From: Purshia tridentata
Taxonomy: Eukaryota > Streptophyta > Magnoliopsida > Rosales > Rosaceae
Length of the DNA: 64,000 nt
Direction: 5' to 3'
Assembly (NCBI GenBank): GCA_003254885.1
Contig: QANT01005121.1
Coordinates: forward strand, 1-64,000
In this document: positions 32,803 through 46,499 of the stretch, in pieces
How positions within the stretch are numbered: position 1 is the first letter of the stretch
How the letters are laid out: each line of letters starts with the position of its first letter
The notes under the pieces: model-generated
The model's input: only the letters and a program-made list of their open reading frames with translations
Told to the model about the DNA's origin: nothing
Databases searched by the model: none
Position numbers and translations under genes: made by a program

Positions 32803-33798
32803 TCCATATTTGCCATAGAACAGTGGAGGAAAGTGAATACCAAGGGAAGATAGTGGGGGAGGGGAGGGGTGAAGTTTCCTTTTTCTTTTTTATAAATCAT
32901 TAAAGCTAAATATTGGGTAGTGGATAAATATATAGCACCAGAAATAAGGAGAGGAAGCATGGAAGGACCAAAATGGCGACGACAGATCAGTCAGCCATTG
33001 CACAACTAAGGGAGATGATGGGGAGAGGATGGGTCATTAAATCTTAGTATTGAATGCTGGATAAATTATAAATATAAACTGGTTTATCAAATATATAGCA
33101 CCATTTCAACCATTGGATCTTTATGGTCAAGTTTAAAAGCCTTGGACAAGCTAGAACCAAAAGCCTAGTAGAGGATCAGGCCCTTTTTAGTGAATCCAAG
33201 CATTTCAAATGGATTTCCCAAGCCCTTATTTGCTTGAAAATTTGAATTGCTGTGCTTTGTGTTTGTCTTAGCTTTTACTCTTTTTTATTGGGCTTTGTTT
33301 TTTTTGGTCTCTCAACTTTTAGGAAGAATATAATATGAAATTGTGTGTATTTGGTAAGCAAGGACCAATTTCTAAAGTGTAATTCTTATTGAGTCGTCAA
33401 AAGTTAGATTTCTAAAGTGTAATTTTTTTATTTCTAAAATATAATTCTTATTGAGTTAATTTAGTTTTGGATTTTTATTGAGTTATACTTTACTTTACTT
33501 TAATTTTTTTATTCTAACGTAATATGTTAAAAGTTACACTTTATAATTTCTTAGAATTACACTTTACTTAATTTATTTCTTAGGAATTTTTTCTTTTTTG
33601 CTTTTATAATTTTTATAGCTGAAATTTTATTTTTTTTGGTGCTTAAAAATGTATCTTGTAACTTATTAATAAAGAATTATATTTATTGTAGCTTAAAAAT
33701 AAATAAATTTAAAGTTTGAGTTTTTAATTAAAAAATATGATAAGTTGTAGTTTATTAATAAAGTACTCTAATTTAAAAGAATGTTAGTATCTTATAAT

Positions 33799-36700
33799 TA
33801 AAACACTCTTTATTTTTTCTAATCCACTCTTAGTAATCAAACGAAGCCTATAAGCCTTACAAAACATGTGTCACCTGGGCTGTGATTTTGCGGCACAACA
33901 GAACTAGGTGGAGGGCGTGCTGGCTGGTTTTTCGACATTGTAGAGCGAGAGAAAGAGAAGGGCGTGCTCTGTTATTTGGTTTGGGCCCTTTGGGTATGTC
34001 AGTTCGCTCTGTGCTTTCAATTTTTCTTTTAACAATTTTTTTCATGTCTTTTTAGGGAAATTTTTTCATATAAGACACATAATCAATCTTATTTTAAGAC
34101 GTCGGGTTTGTTTACGGTTAGTTTTGTTAAAAATTTCATTTAAATGAGGGATAATTTAATCTTTTTATTTATTAAAAATTTCATTCAAATGAAAGATAAT
34201 TTAATGTTTTATTTATATTTTATTTCAGACCAAAAATAATATTAAATAAAATGTTAATTCTGTTTCTAATTAAAAAAATATTAAAACTAAAGATTAAAAG
34301 ATTAATACTAAAATAAACTAAAATATTTAAAACTAAGAAATATTAGAGTTGAAAAAAATTAAAGCCAAACAAGATTAATGATAAACAAGATGAACATTTA
34401 ATGAGTACTCAAAATATTACTTGATGATGATCAAAAATGCCAACTACACTTACCGTAACAACAAATTAGTAATGTAGCAAGAGTATCCATTACCATAGTA
34501 GTACCTCAGAACTAGCCTCTCCAGAAGACAAATCGACTAGTTTGTTCGTACCTATCCCTTCTGAAAGTTTAAGAGATTGAAATCCAAGATCATCGTTTTT
34601 CGTGACCTTTTACTCTGAGATCATCATTAATAACAAAACTATACAAAATATAGCATTAACAAACGATGCAGACTTCACAAACACAATATTTATTATCATA
34701 CATACATGCATAAAATAGTCTTATCAGTCAGGGTATGAGAATTCCCCTACTTGGTGTATAAGCTTAATCCTTCTGTAATTCCATAGAACCACTATCTTTA
34801 AATCTTTATCTGGAAAAATGGAAATCCAAATCCAACAGAATATCGACTTTAGTAAAAAGGTAAAGGTAAGTTTGACAGAACCTTCGGCAAAGTTTCGACA
34901 TGATCTTACCACCTATAGTCATGTCTTCCGAAAATTTGAGAAACCGGTCTTCTAGAGTTTCAGGACTTAGGGTTTCTACTTAAGAGTCCAATTTTATTTA
35001 TAGTCCAGTTAAAGTACAACAATTACGACCATATCAATATAGGAAAGACTGGGTTCAGTGTCCTTAAGTTGGATGAGCAAAAACAGCCGATATTGACTTC
35101 GACAGCATGTCGTTCGGTTACTTTAATAGGGTGGTTTCAATGCATTATTAGTTTGATTGATTAACAGTTAAGTAAGTCCAACTAGTTACGCAAGCAAGGT
35201 AAATAATTCCAACTTAACTTTATTTGCATGCTTCCTAATAAGTCTACTTTATTTTATTTGTAGCAATTCTATAATCCAGTGTGATTTACATAAGTAATTA
35301 ACTTTAATTAATCCAACTTAATCAATCAATTATGTAATTAAATCCAACTTACACATGATTAATTAATTTTAACTAATCTAACGTAATTAATTAATCATGC
35401 TTAATAACCTTGAAGAGAGAGTAGAGATTAAATATTTAATTGTAGACCTCCTTAGCTTAATCTCCACTATATAGAATTGCTAAAACACAAGATTGATAAC
35501 CTAATGATTAATTAACCTCGAATTAAAACAACTTAACCAAGTTCAAGGTTCTCAAGAGTTTTACCCAAAGACCTTACCTAAAACACAAGATTGAAAACCT
35601 AATGATTAATTAACCTCGAATTAAAACAACTTAACCAAGTTCAAGGTTCTCAAGAGTTTTACCCAAAGACCTTACCTAGGCAACCAGAAAATCCCGTAGA
35701 ATTTCCTACGCTTAGCTTAATGTTTGATTGTTATGTCCATAGTGCAAAATCCTTAAGGGCACTAATTGGACAACCCAATCAAAAATTAAACTAGGAACTA
35801 CTTCACAAAATAAAGTTTGTTCCAAGAGGAAATAAAATTTTGAATTATGGAACTCCCAAAAAATTGGTTTGTTTCTTAAGTTTGAACTTCACACTTCAGT
35901 CCGTTTGGTTCACAGAATTGATTTCCAAGAGAAAGGGAATGTAGGATTACATTCTCCCATATAGTAATATTGAGAAAGTAAACCAATAATTCCTTTTTTA
36001 TTTCCATTTTATTGTTTAATTTGTACAGGAGTAGAAAATAAAATTAGTCTAGTTTTTCAATTATATCCTTATTTATTAAACAAAAGTAATATTCATTTTA
36101 ATTAATTTAATAAAATATCAGGATTAGTTTAGTAAGTAGAATAAGTAATAAATGCTTAAGATTGCAATATGTATATGTATATGTATTCAAATATATAATA
36201 ATAAATTATAACTTGTATAATTTTTATGAACTAGAATGAGTTTGTATTAAACTAAGCGAAAGAAAAAAAAAATTGTTGATAAATTGATGCAATTTGTTCA
36301 AAATAAAAACGTGATAATTTATTTGAATAAATGATTTGTCATAAATAAAAAAGTCTATGAAGCTTTACACAAGGTTTTCGATCATTTAACTTAACAAAAT
36401 TCCGCAAAACTCTATCATTCATGGTGTGTGTGGATGAAGTAGTTTGAAATTACTAAGGAATTCACAAATGACAGAATTTAAAATGATGTGATTTAAAATT
36501 CTAGAATATGTAAGTTCTCTTGTTTGGCTAATATATAAACATAATGGAATTTAAATATAAAAAATATAGTGTTTTTTTTTTTTTAATGCCATCAATTATA
36601 CATGAGTGATGATGGGGTGATCATCCATGGGTGGTGAGAGAAATGGTGGTGGAGGTGGCGGCGGCGGCGGTTGTGGTGACAATGGCGATGGTGGCAGCGG

Positions 36701-38405
36701 TAGCGTGGTGAGAGTGATGGTAGTGGTGGATGTTGCGCAGGTGGTGATTAGTGGCGGGGACGATGGTGGTGATAGTGGAGATGATGGTGGTGGTGGTGAC
36801 GATGGTGGTGGTGGAGAGGCTATAGTGGAGGTGGTAGTGGCGGAGGCAGCAGTAGCGTGGTGGCAATGATAGCAGTGGTGGATGTGGCACTGGTGGTGAT
36901 TGGTGGCAGCGACGATAATGGATAAAAATCCACGATCTCTGCAAATATAAGTGACTTATTAAAACTCTGCAAAACTTGTATAAATCTATATTGCTGTTAA
37001 AGGGATGAAATCAAGATAGATTCTCTAGTCACTCTAGCAAAGTTTTCAGTAAAACAAATCATTGAGGTCTTGAAGTTGTTTAGGCAGAGACTTGAGTTAA
37101 ACTTGAGCTAAAAAATTTCAATTTTCTAATGAAATGCTTCAGAAACAAAAATTGTAGCTTTCAGAACAATGACCGAGAAATTAAAAGTGGTCATTTGTAA
37201 GACTTATTCAAATTATTCTGCATAGCTTTAATTTATTTTCAATTTTGGGATACATTTCAAGATTATTTGACTTGGGCCTTACCTATCAATCTGATCTTGA
37301 GATGTAATCATGAAAATCGACAAATTGTTAGTACCTTGGAAACCTTCTTTTTCAATCCAAGCTAATGAGAGAAAAGTATTAATCCATGGGCTGCAACATG
37401 TTTCAACTTACTTGAAAGTTGTCCCTGGAAAATATAGGTTCAATATGCTTCATGTTTGCATCAATCACATGGACTTTGTGACTTTCATGGGTACATATAC
37501 ACAGTCTATTGGGCTATGCATTCTATAGTCTGTTTCTATTCAATTTACAAGCAACTCTTGCACCTTACATGTAATTAAATCATCTCTCTCTGTCTGTCTG
37601 CTGCGCCAGCTCCCCTAACAAGAAAAATGAAATACTAATAACGTTTAGGCTTATCACTGTTTAGAAAATTATCCAATAGAAATACTGAAATTAACAGTTA
37701 GGAAAAATTCCATATGGACTACACGTTACCTCAAACAAGCAGTCTACGAAGAAGTATGATAAACAACCCACAAATACCAAAAACTGCCTTCAAAAGGGTA
37801 TCTGCACCATAACAAACATGGGACATGCCTTACAACATATTTATATGCATTGTAATAACAAATAAAATGAAGGAATTGACTATTAGTTAAACTGGTCATT
37901 GTTATTTTTTGGTTTCATTGTCAATCTTCCCATATAGAAAGGAACATGATATCCAAAATAAGAGGCTAATTAGCTTATTTACATATGTATCTTATTTACA
38001 CAAAAGAACACAACATTTCTTGGAAAAACTAAATAGCTTATTCACATATGTATCTTATTTACACAAAAGAACACAACATTTCTTGGAAAAACTAAATATC
38101 TCAAAGTATATCACGAAAATGATTTCTATAAATAATTAGAACAAAAGATGCAGGGGAATTCTTATGGTTATACTGAAATGTATAATATGATTTTACATTT
38201 CCAATTATTGCACTTATTGCTCATCACTTTCCAAATTGAGTAAGGGCTTCTGAAAACCCAAAAATTATGGCAAATTAATAAAAGATGATTACATAGACAA
38301 TGAAAAGATAGGGCAGAGACAAGAGAAGAGACAAAGCATTGAAAAGCTTGTGAAAATAGAGAGGGCTTACTTTGTGCTACAATATATGCGGAGCTTCAAG
38401 CAAGG
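33799..38405. repeat. Segmental duplication copy A (3' flank side of the CNL gene)
   Basis: 33,799-37,563 matches copy B at 57,310-63,442 at high identity once a 2.2-kb insertion in B is ignored. 36,160-38,405 matches copy C at 51,637-54,860 with internal losses. Copy A has a private 98-bp tandem duplication (35,481-35,578 and 35,579-35,676). It also holds a GGT-rich block (36,628-36,925) shared with B but absent from C. No intact gene lies within; the ORFs in the GGT block are low-complexity artefacts. Confidence 0.85.
37971..38096. repeat. Tandem duplication, 2 x 63 bp
   Basis: The unit starts at TAGCTTATTTACATATGTAT (37,971) and again at 38,034, nearly identical. Recent local duplication. 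Confidence 0.95.
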
Positions 38406-38598
38406 ATGAAAGTGATCTTGAACAGCTGGGACACTCTCCCACACACATGAATGACGAAAAATATGATTATATTAAATTGTTTGGTGAGGTGTCGCATGGC
38501 CAGTTTCAATCATCTGTGTAATTAAAAATCAAAGATGTTTGATCAATTGCCTAAGAAAAGAAAAAATATGAGGATAAACAAGTTCTTTTTAAAATGAT

Positions 38599-41500
38599 TC
38601 AAAAGAGTTTAAACAACAACCACACAGTACATAAGCTAGAATATGTATTTAAACTAAACGAGATATACACAAAATTGAACAAACCATACCCAATGTTGAT
38701 TTCCGGAATGTGAGAAATCTTGTGCCATTCTGGGCCGCTCCCCTTGGTGCATCTTTCCTTTAGACGGGGACAATTATAAATCCATAGATGTTCTAACTTG
38801 GTGAGGCGTTTCATAGCTTTGGCTGTAGGTAAATACATCAGATGCTCACAATTCTTAATCTCCAGGTTGGTAAGAGATGTAAGGCTACCCAACCACTCTG
38901 GAAAAGCCTCCACTCCGTCAAAATATTGTATCTCCAAAGATGTTAGAGAAGTGAAGTGTTGAATTTGTTGAGGCAGAGACTTGAGCTTAGGCCACCCATG
39001 CACCTCTAAATCTTTAAGTTGTGGCATAACAGGAAAATTGGGGAAAGAATCCAGCTCCTTGCAGAACTTACCAATTGCCATATAATCCAAATGAGTGAGA
39101 CGATGTAGGCCCAATGGCAAATCTTGTATTTTACCACATTTGTTTATGGTGAGAGAAGAAAGAGATTGCAACATGGATACATCTTCTGCCACAGATATCA
39201 AATTACCACATGACTCAATTGACAATTCCTGAAGAGATGTGCATCCATGCAGCCCACTCGGCAAATCTTGTAATTCATCACAGCCGTATATAATGAGAGA
39301 AGAGAGAGATTGCAACGTGGATACATCTTCTGCCACAGATGTCAAATTACCACATGACTTAATTGACAATTCAACAAGAGATGTGCATCCATGTAGCCCA
39401 CTCGGCAGACTTGTCAATCCATCACAATTAGAAATCCTCAACTGACGAAGGGATGCGTGGTTGTGTAAACTGGGAATACTCTTTGGATTACGTAAACCAC
39501 TTATTGACAACTCCTTAAGAGAGACGGGGGTTTGCAATTGTCTTAAATTTGGGCATTTATCTATTTTCAAAACCTGAAGGACGGGGGCATTGTACTTAAG
39601 AAAACGGAGGCTTGACAATTCAACACAATTTTCAATTTCCAGCAAACAGAGCGATGGGAGGACGTTTGAAAATGGAATGGATGTGAGATTGGGCAGATTA
39701 TCAATACGACATTCGCGGAGACCCTGTGGTAATGGAATTGAGGTCAGATTATCACAACATCGTATTGTCAATTCCTGAAGAGAGATGCAGTTTTCTAACC
39801 CACTTGGTAGGCTTGATAGTTTCCCACAAGAATCAATGTACAATTCGCGGAGAGATGGGATGCCCTGTGTAATTGGAATGAACTCTAGACTTTTGCACGT
39901 TTCTATACTCAAGTCCTCAAGAGGGAGTGTGTCCAGCCCATCGGGTAAATGCCTCAGCTTTTCACAATAATAAATAGCCAGTGACCGAAGATTCTGGATG
40001 TTTCCAAACATCCTTTCCGGCAAACAAGTAAGCTCCTTTACATTTGCTATAAAGAGGGAAGTGAGAGTGGTTAGTTGACTGCTCAAAATATTTTCTATTG
40101 GCATGGCACTGTGAACATAAGTTACGCTCAGATTCTTGAGAGATGGAAAATGACCGGTGGGTGCATTTCTCAATTGGTAACAAGAGCTGATTACTAAGTC
40201 CTCAAGGCAGGGAAACACATTTACTTTTTCTGGTGGCATCACTACCGCTTCCATCCATTCACTTAGCATCGGGCAACTATTGATAGTTAAGATTTTCAAT
40301 GCTGAAAACAAAACCTTGGTCTCATTCCTTGCTGTACTAGTTGTACCGGAAACACTGTTATACCCATAAAACTCAACTCCCAGGCATTTTAGTTTAGCCA
40401 TATTGTCAATCTCAACACTTGTAAGATTTGGCAAATGACCAAGCATCGAGATTTCTTCACAGTCATTGCAATTTTGTAAGCAAATCTTTTTCAATTTGAA
40501 TGGCAACCCACTCATCATCCATGATGCAAATTTAGTACCCATGAAGTTCCAAATCTGTAAGCTTTCCAAATTAGAGTGCGGTTGGAGGCCTTCTAATACA
40601 TCCTTGTCATTGCTGCTGCTTTCCCCCCATTCAAATATTAACTTGCTTAGATTTGCTTTGCCCCCTAAATTTGCTTTTTTGGCTTCATTTGCATCTCTCA
40701 CAAATTGTAAATTTTGGATATGTAATTCACCTTTCAATTGGCTTAAGCCACCCAGCTCCTCAAGTCCATGACTCGTTGCCTCACCTAGAGTATAGTAAGG
40801 TAATGTTTGCAGATTAGTCAATCGCCTCATCCCAAATGGAACTTCGCCATGATTATCAAAAGAAACATGTCTCAAGTTAATCAAATTTTCCAGTTCCTTT
40901 GGAAACTTTATGAGAAACCGAGTATTGTGCATTCTTAAAGTCTGTAGCTTGTAGAGTTGTCCAATAGATTCAGGGAGTGCTTTGATTCTTGTTTGGGAAA
41001 CATCAAGATACCTCAAGTGTCTCAGTTTACCAATTGAAGCTGGCAATTCCTCAATATCCGCTGAATTTAAATTTAAGACACGCACGGCTTTAAACATTAG
41101 GAAGTTAGGGACCTTGTCTATACTCAAAAATAGGGAGCGCAATCTCCTAACACTACCTTTTGGTATTCTTTCTAGTGTTGAAGTAGGAATCCGTCCAACA
41201 TGTCGAATCTCATGTGTATCATCACTGTCATTGAAGTCAACCCGGGTCAAGATCTCATGTTTGGATACTTCTTCAGCAAGATCATGCACAAGATCATGCA
41301 TCTTGCAGCTGGTAATGATGCCAAACTCATCTTTTGTAGCATCTTGAAATAAGGAGTTTTGCAGTAGAATATGAAAATATTCATCGCCTATATCCTCCAT
41401 CTCTTGCTTGCTCTTGTTAGGAGAAGAGTCGAGTAATCCTTGAGCCATCCAAAGTTGGATCAAGTTCTCTCTTTCAATTACGAAATCTTTCATGTACATT

Positions 41501-43948
41501 GAACAGTACGCAAAACATTGTTTCAACGAAGGTGATTTAAGATTATCAAAACTCAACTTTAAAACTGACATGATCCTTTTCTCTTCTTTTGGTAAGTTCC
41601 ATATTCTACTTTCTTTAATGGATAACCATTCATCTGTAGTAGGTTTAGAACATAACATGCTTCCCAAAACCTGTAGGTACAAGAGTGAGAGTTTCTATTT
41701 AATAATGAATAGCTCAAAATTAGCAGTAATAGCAAAACAAAAGTAGTAGTTTAATATGCCAAGTGCAATAGTGTTCTCCATTTTTTCATCAAGACAATTT
41801 ATTGTTATTTTTTCAAACTTTATTTTAGAGTCATACAGGTATTTAAAATATCATGAAACAATTTGCAGTAATATTGTATGTAACGCGGAACTGGGTTGTA
41901 GCGCTTTTCCTCATCAAATATATATGTCATAACATGTAAATGAGAAACTTTAAGCTGTATATGTTTCACAAATCTTATGGTGAAATTGTCCAATCAAATT
42001 CTCAAAGTTATGACATAATCGATGACATATAGATTATAGAACTTACAAAGATAAATAATAATGGCTTAACTTTGTAAACAGAAAGCATACGACAAACATG
42101 TAATTAATTAAATATTCATATTGATTATAAACATATAAAAAGTTAAAAGATCAACCAAGTATATATAACAAGAAATCAAATCCTCATCAAATAGTTTGGT
42201 CTAGTACTGGTAATTTGGTGGAACAGATCTCATAAAAAAATAATAATAGAGGATATGGTGCATGTGTTTTATTCAATTAACAATTACAGGACACTTTGCC
42301 GCAAATGGGATTACTAGTTGTAGGTTTGGTTCATTGTTGCCGGCATTTTGAATTTGAGGATATGGTGGCTAAGAAAGGTGTTTTTTTTTTTTTTTTTTTT
42401 CAATGCTAAGAAATATAACACTGAAAATAAGTTTGGTTTATTTTCTTATCTGGGGCATGAGTAGCTATGTTGGGGTTGAGGACGAAGGCATTTTTTTAAT
42501 TTAAGGGCAAAAGACCTTTTCATCCCTACACATATGTCTCACACTCCTCCTCAAACTGTTACTTCAATTGATAGAAATTTTTAAAAATGTCCTATAATTG
42601 TTAACTATATAAAACACATGGAGCAAAGTAGAAAAATTGAAAATACAGGGGACCAAAAGTGCTTTTGGGTCAAAACACAGGAATAAAAATTGTAGTTTAT
42701 CCAAATAGAAAAACGGTGAGTTAGTACTTTACGAGTAGAAAAATAAGAATCAAAAGAAAGAAAGAAAGAAAGAGTAAATAATTTAAAATATATAATATAA
42801 TAGTTTATACATACATTTGCCACCAATGGTATGCCTCCACAGTTTTTAGCAATCTCTCGTCCAATTCTCTCTAGATCTTCAGGCATTCGAGCATTTGGAA
42901 ATGTTCTATCCTTTAATATGGACCAGCATTTATCATCGGGTAGAATTTCCAAATTATATCTTGGAAGTGTTTCTGTGATTGATGCAACTGTGGCAAGACG
43001 AGTGGTGATAATGATCGTGCTTCCTCGAGCAGAATTGAGCTTTGATAAACTTTGGGTCAAACGGTCCCATTTATGAACTTCTTCATTCCAGACGTCATCG
43101 AGTATGAGAAGATATTTTTTCCCGTTCAACTCTTCATGGAGGGCTTTGATCAATGCTTCCTGAATTGATGTTGTCCCAGTTGTTGTTGTTGGTTTAAGAG
43201 ATCCCAACATCCGCTCTAAAATCGAATTGACCTGAAACTGATCAGAAACACATACCCATATTTTTTTTTCAAAATATTTATCCACATTAGGGTCATTGTA
43301 TACTTCCTTAGCCAGAGTTGTCTTTCCTAGGCCAGCGACTCCCACAATGGCCATAACTGAAAGATTTTCTTGATTGCCGGAGTTGATCAAGGTTGTAATT
43401 AGTTTTGACACATCCTCGTCCCTCCCAACGATATTTTCATCTTTGCTAATGAATGAGTTGGTTTCTCTCTCCTCTCTAATTCCATGAGGGGTTGCATCGT
43501 CTTTGATTTGATAACTTGAAAGTAGTCCAATGTAAGATGCCTCACTCTTGAGCTCCACCAAAGATTTGTTGATTTTTTGAATTTTACGTGCCATTTGTCG
43601 ACGAAATAAAATGGGATTGGAGAGAGAGAAAAAGTTGAGTACCTTTTTCTTGATATGGTTTTGCAGCTCCACTTTACGGCGGAGAAATTCATAGTCGATT
43701 TGGTCCAACACATCGTCTGCATCATCAGCTACGTGCTTAAGCTTCTTCACCCAGTCTTCGACTCCCTTGGAACGACCTTGTGGTTGGTGGGCAACATCAG
43801 CTAAGAATGCTTGAACTGCGGTCAAGGATTGGCCGAGCTTTGTAAGCTCTGTTTTGAATCCCCATGCAAGACTGAACTCTTCAGCAGCAACTCCAGACAC
43901 CTTCTTCAGTATTCCCTCGACCGCAAAAGTGAAGATAATTTCTGCCAT
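38599..43948 (-). CDS. CNL disease resistance protein (CC-NB-ARC-LRR, RGA-like), two exons
   Basis: Intracellular immune receptor. Exon 1 is 43,948-42,815 and exon 2 is 41,670-38,599, with a phase-0 intron just after GLPL; about 1,401 aa. The start is at MAEIIFTF, the family's usual opening; an ATG 18 bases upstream is also in frame. The N-terminal coiled coil (to about 170) has VEDWVKKL...[11 protein letters not shown], an EDVID-like region. NB-ARC: P-loop GVAGLGKTT (203-211, Ala in place of the usual Gly/Met-Gly pattern), kinase-2 LLILDDVW (to 287; the Trp marks the CNL class), [26 protein letters not shown] (370-377), [17 protein letters not shown] in [10 protein letters not shown] (502-504). 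About 30 LRRs follow, with 48-residue tandem units. No disruption seen. The last 30 residues after HIPEINIG may be intron read-through, since GGGTATGG there could be a donor. Confidence 0.93.
39096..39420 (-). repeat. 144-bp tandem repeats in the CNL LRR
   Basis: Units at 39,096-39,239 and 39,240-39,383, plus a partial third, each encode 48 residues ([19 protein letters not shown], then SVAEDVS.LQSLSSL). The period is a whole number of codons (two LRRs), so the frame is kept. High identity points to recent unequal exchange. Confidence 0.9.
41671..42814 (-). other. CNL intron (1,144 bp)
   Basis: Donor GTATGT at 42,814 and acceptor CCTACAG at 41,671, in phase 0 inside the NB-ARC region. It contains a 20-bp T run (about 42,380-42,401) and AT-rich DNA, with no gene or clear transposon ends. 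Confidence 0.85.
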
Positions 43949-44150
43949 CTTTACTTCCTTTCTCAAACAGACACAAAGAGCAGAGAGATTGACGTTTGAA
44001 GATTGAAGATTGAAGCAGAATAATGCAGGGTAGATCTAGATGGATCAAGATTGAAGCCGAACACTGTTTCTGTCCGAATAATTAAGGAGCATCTTATTAC
44101 TTTTTCGGCTTTACACCTTTGGATCCATTATTGGTGGGCCCATAATGGAC
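43949..44150 (-). promoter_or_regulatory. CNL 5' leader, with a second copy at 44,725-44,935
   Basis: The leader contains CAGACACAAAGAGCAGAGAG and, read on the plus strand, GCAGAATAATGCAGGGTAGAT. A similar order (CAGACACAAAGAAGAGAGAG, GCAGAATAATGCAAAGTAGAT, then TTTGGGTCCCATCCA) occurs at 44,725-44,935. The upstream copy has no CNL coding DNA beside it. Confidence 0.6.
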
Positions 44151-45580
44151 CTCTTTCAAAAAAAAAAAAATTGCTCACTGTTGTTACCAATGTGGACATA
44201 TTTGACCTCTTTGCTAAGAAAATATGTGGCCAAGTTCTATATATCCTAACTGAGTTTAACTTGTACTATTTGCAAAAGGCTTATATTGAACACATTCCAT
44301 CTGAACCTGGAGTCCAATACAATTAATTTAACCTTCCTGAGGATTAATGTAAAGTTGTAAAGAACAAAACTATTGCAGCAAATGACATACATATTGTATC
44401 CAATATATAGAAGCTATACAGTCTCTCAGTCACATTTCAATGAAAATTAAGAGGCATTAGACCAATTTTGTCATGCTTATATGAAGCATCTTTAAATAAT
44501 TTCATCTTTATAGTGGTTCTTTTGTTGATTAACAAACCATTGGTTCATTTTTACAAATGATGGGAATGACCACGAACCCTTAGTAGATGAACACAAAACC
44601 TCCTTAACAAGAGGAAAATACATTACTGAGTTTCAATTAGCAATACAAAAACCTCAATGTCTACAAGCAAGCTAGATATGACACTTGAATTTTGACACAA
44701 GTCTACACACATCAACAAGCTCAAGCAGACACAAAGAAGAGAGAGAAATGCTGAGCAGAATAATGCAAAGTAGATGGATAAGCTTTAAGTGGAAAGCTGA
44801 GACCTAAGGGGGTGGCTTAGCTTTAATCATTCATTCTATCCATGAATATATTTGGTGGTGGCGTGGCTTAGCTTTAATCATTATTCACATTTTGGGTCCC
44901 ATCCACATGCACAAACGTGAAACCAAAGAGACTCGTATTGCTCACTTGGCCCAGTTAACTTCCTTGTTTAATTCCTTATATTTTCTTTCTGATGAAAAAT
45001 TCCAGTTGTTCTTGTCATGTAAGCTGATGGTCCCACACCGTGAGGCACACTTGCTCGGTCAAGTACCTGGTCCAAAAACACGGAAATTTCAATGAAAATT
45101 TTATAAAAATATTGATATTTGTAACATTTAGGGAATAATAGTGGAAATTGTGTGAAAAATAAAGAAATTTTGAATAAAACTATAAGAGATGTTTATTTAA
45201 TAAAAAATCTACGATTTTGACAAAAAACAATTTAACAAATCTAATTAATATGATATATAATGAATATAATGTGTCTTACTACCAGACGCTATTACTTAAA
45301 AATTATGTATGCTCTAAAACCCACAAACACAAATAAATTAACAAATAACGAATTTCTTTTTTTTATGAAGCCACTAAACCAACTGTAATCTAATGACACG
45401 GAAATCTGTAATGTCTATACAGCTACATATGTCAGATAATTAAAAACAAAAGAGATCCACACAACAATGATAAACTTTCAATTTATAAGCACTCTTCAAT
45501 CAAAAAAAGAAAGAAAAAAAGAACTCGGTGGACACTCAAATAAAGAAGACTAAAGAAGAGGTAAAGGGTAAGGCAACAAC
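44151..45580. other. CNL upstream region, no gene
   Basis: Apart from the duplicated leader, I see only AT-rich DNA. The promoter should lie at its left end, but no element can be assigned with confidence. Confidence 0.4.
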
Positions 45581-45584
45581 AAAT

Positions 45585-46135
45585 AGCCTTTACTAATTGG
45601 CTTATTTACTATTTCAGCCATTGAAAGTATTTCGAATTATCACATCAGCCCCTAAAGTTTATTTTATATCACTTTACCTATTGAAATTAATTTTCATGTT
45701 TACTCATTGTTTACTATTTTCATATTTTTATAAATTTTAAAAATTAATTAAAAATAGCTTCGTACTTATAAAAATACATCTACGGACTCATTTTGACTAA
45801 TACTAATTTATCATGGGTCAAATTACTAATTTTTCGTTCGACTTAACACTTTGACCCCACAAATTTTTTGAAAACATTGAAAGAGAAAATTTGTAATTTG
45901 ACCCCATAGTAAATTAGTACTAGTCAAAATGAGTGCGTAGAAATTTTTCGTGTATTTTTCTAAGTATGAAGCTATTTTTAATTAATTTCTAAAATTTGTA
46001 TAAATATGAAAATAGTAAATAGGAGGTAAAATGATACACAAAAATTAGTTTTAGGGATAAAGTGATGCAACATAAACTTGACAGAGTAATGTGAGAATTC
46101 GAAATACTAGGTTAAACTAATAATAAGCCTTACAA
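45585..46135. mobile_element. Long-TIR MITE, family 2, copy 2 (foldback, about 550 bp)
   Basis: The two halves are inverted repeats of each other over about 190-250 bp: TTACTATTTTCAT at 45,711 pairs with ATGAAAATAGTAA ending near 46,018, GTATTTCGAATT (left) with AATTCGAAATAC (right), and GCTTATTTACTA with the AATAATAAGCC end. The central part matches the copies at 13.5-14.1 and 51.0-51.3 kb. Non-coding. Confidence 0.7.
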
Positions 46136-46499
46136 ATTTAGACTTTATCATTCTTAATGGATAACAATACCTTATTGCCATTGTCAGGTATTGTTAAAAA
46201 TCACATACCCATGGACTTAGTATCAACACCTAAAACCACATACCCATCTACCATTATATAGATTTCAACAAGATATACACATAAAAAACTTCGATCATTT
46301 GGGCACTAAAAAGGAAAAATATTACTTACCAACTGGTACTTTTGGTTGACTAACGGCAACCTTGAACAATTTATTTAGTTAAGTGTCCTTGGCCTTCTCT
46401 ACCTCCTTCTTTTTCTGTTATTGATACAAACCCACAAATAAAATTTCTCTATTTCACAAACTAAGTGTTGAACCGTTAAAATTAAAAAAAAAAGAAGAA

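Noticed and set aside
36621-36944. Gly-rich (plus) and His/Thr-rich (minus) ORFs, also at 62,370-62,831
   Set aside because: Both come from a GGT-rich low-complexity block that is duplicated in copies A and B; no domain or start context.
39239-41347. Several plus-strand ORFs of 60-120 codons
   Set aside because: They are shadows of the CNL exon 2 on the opposite strand.
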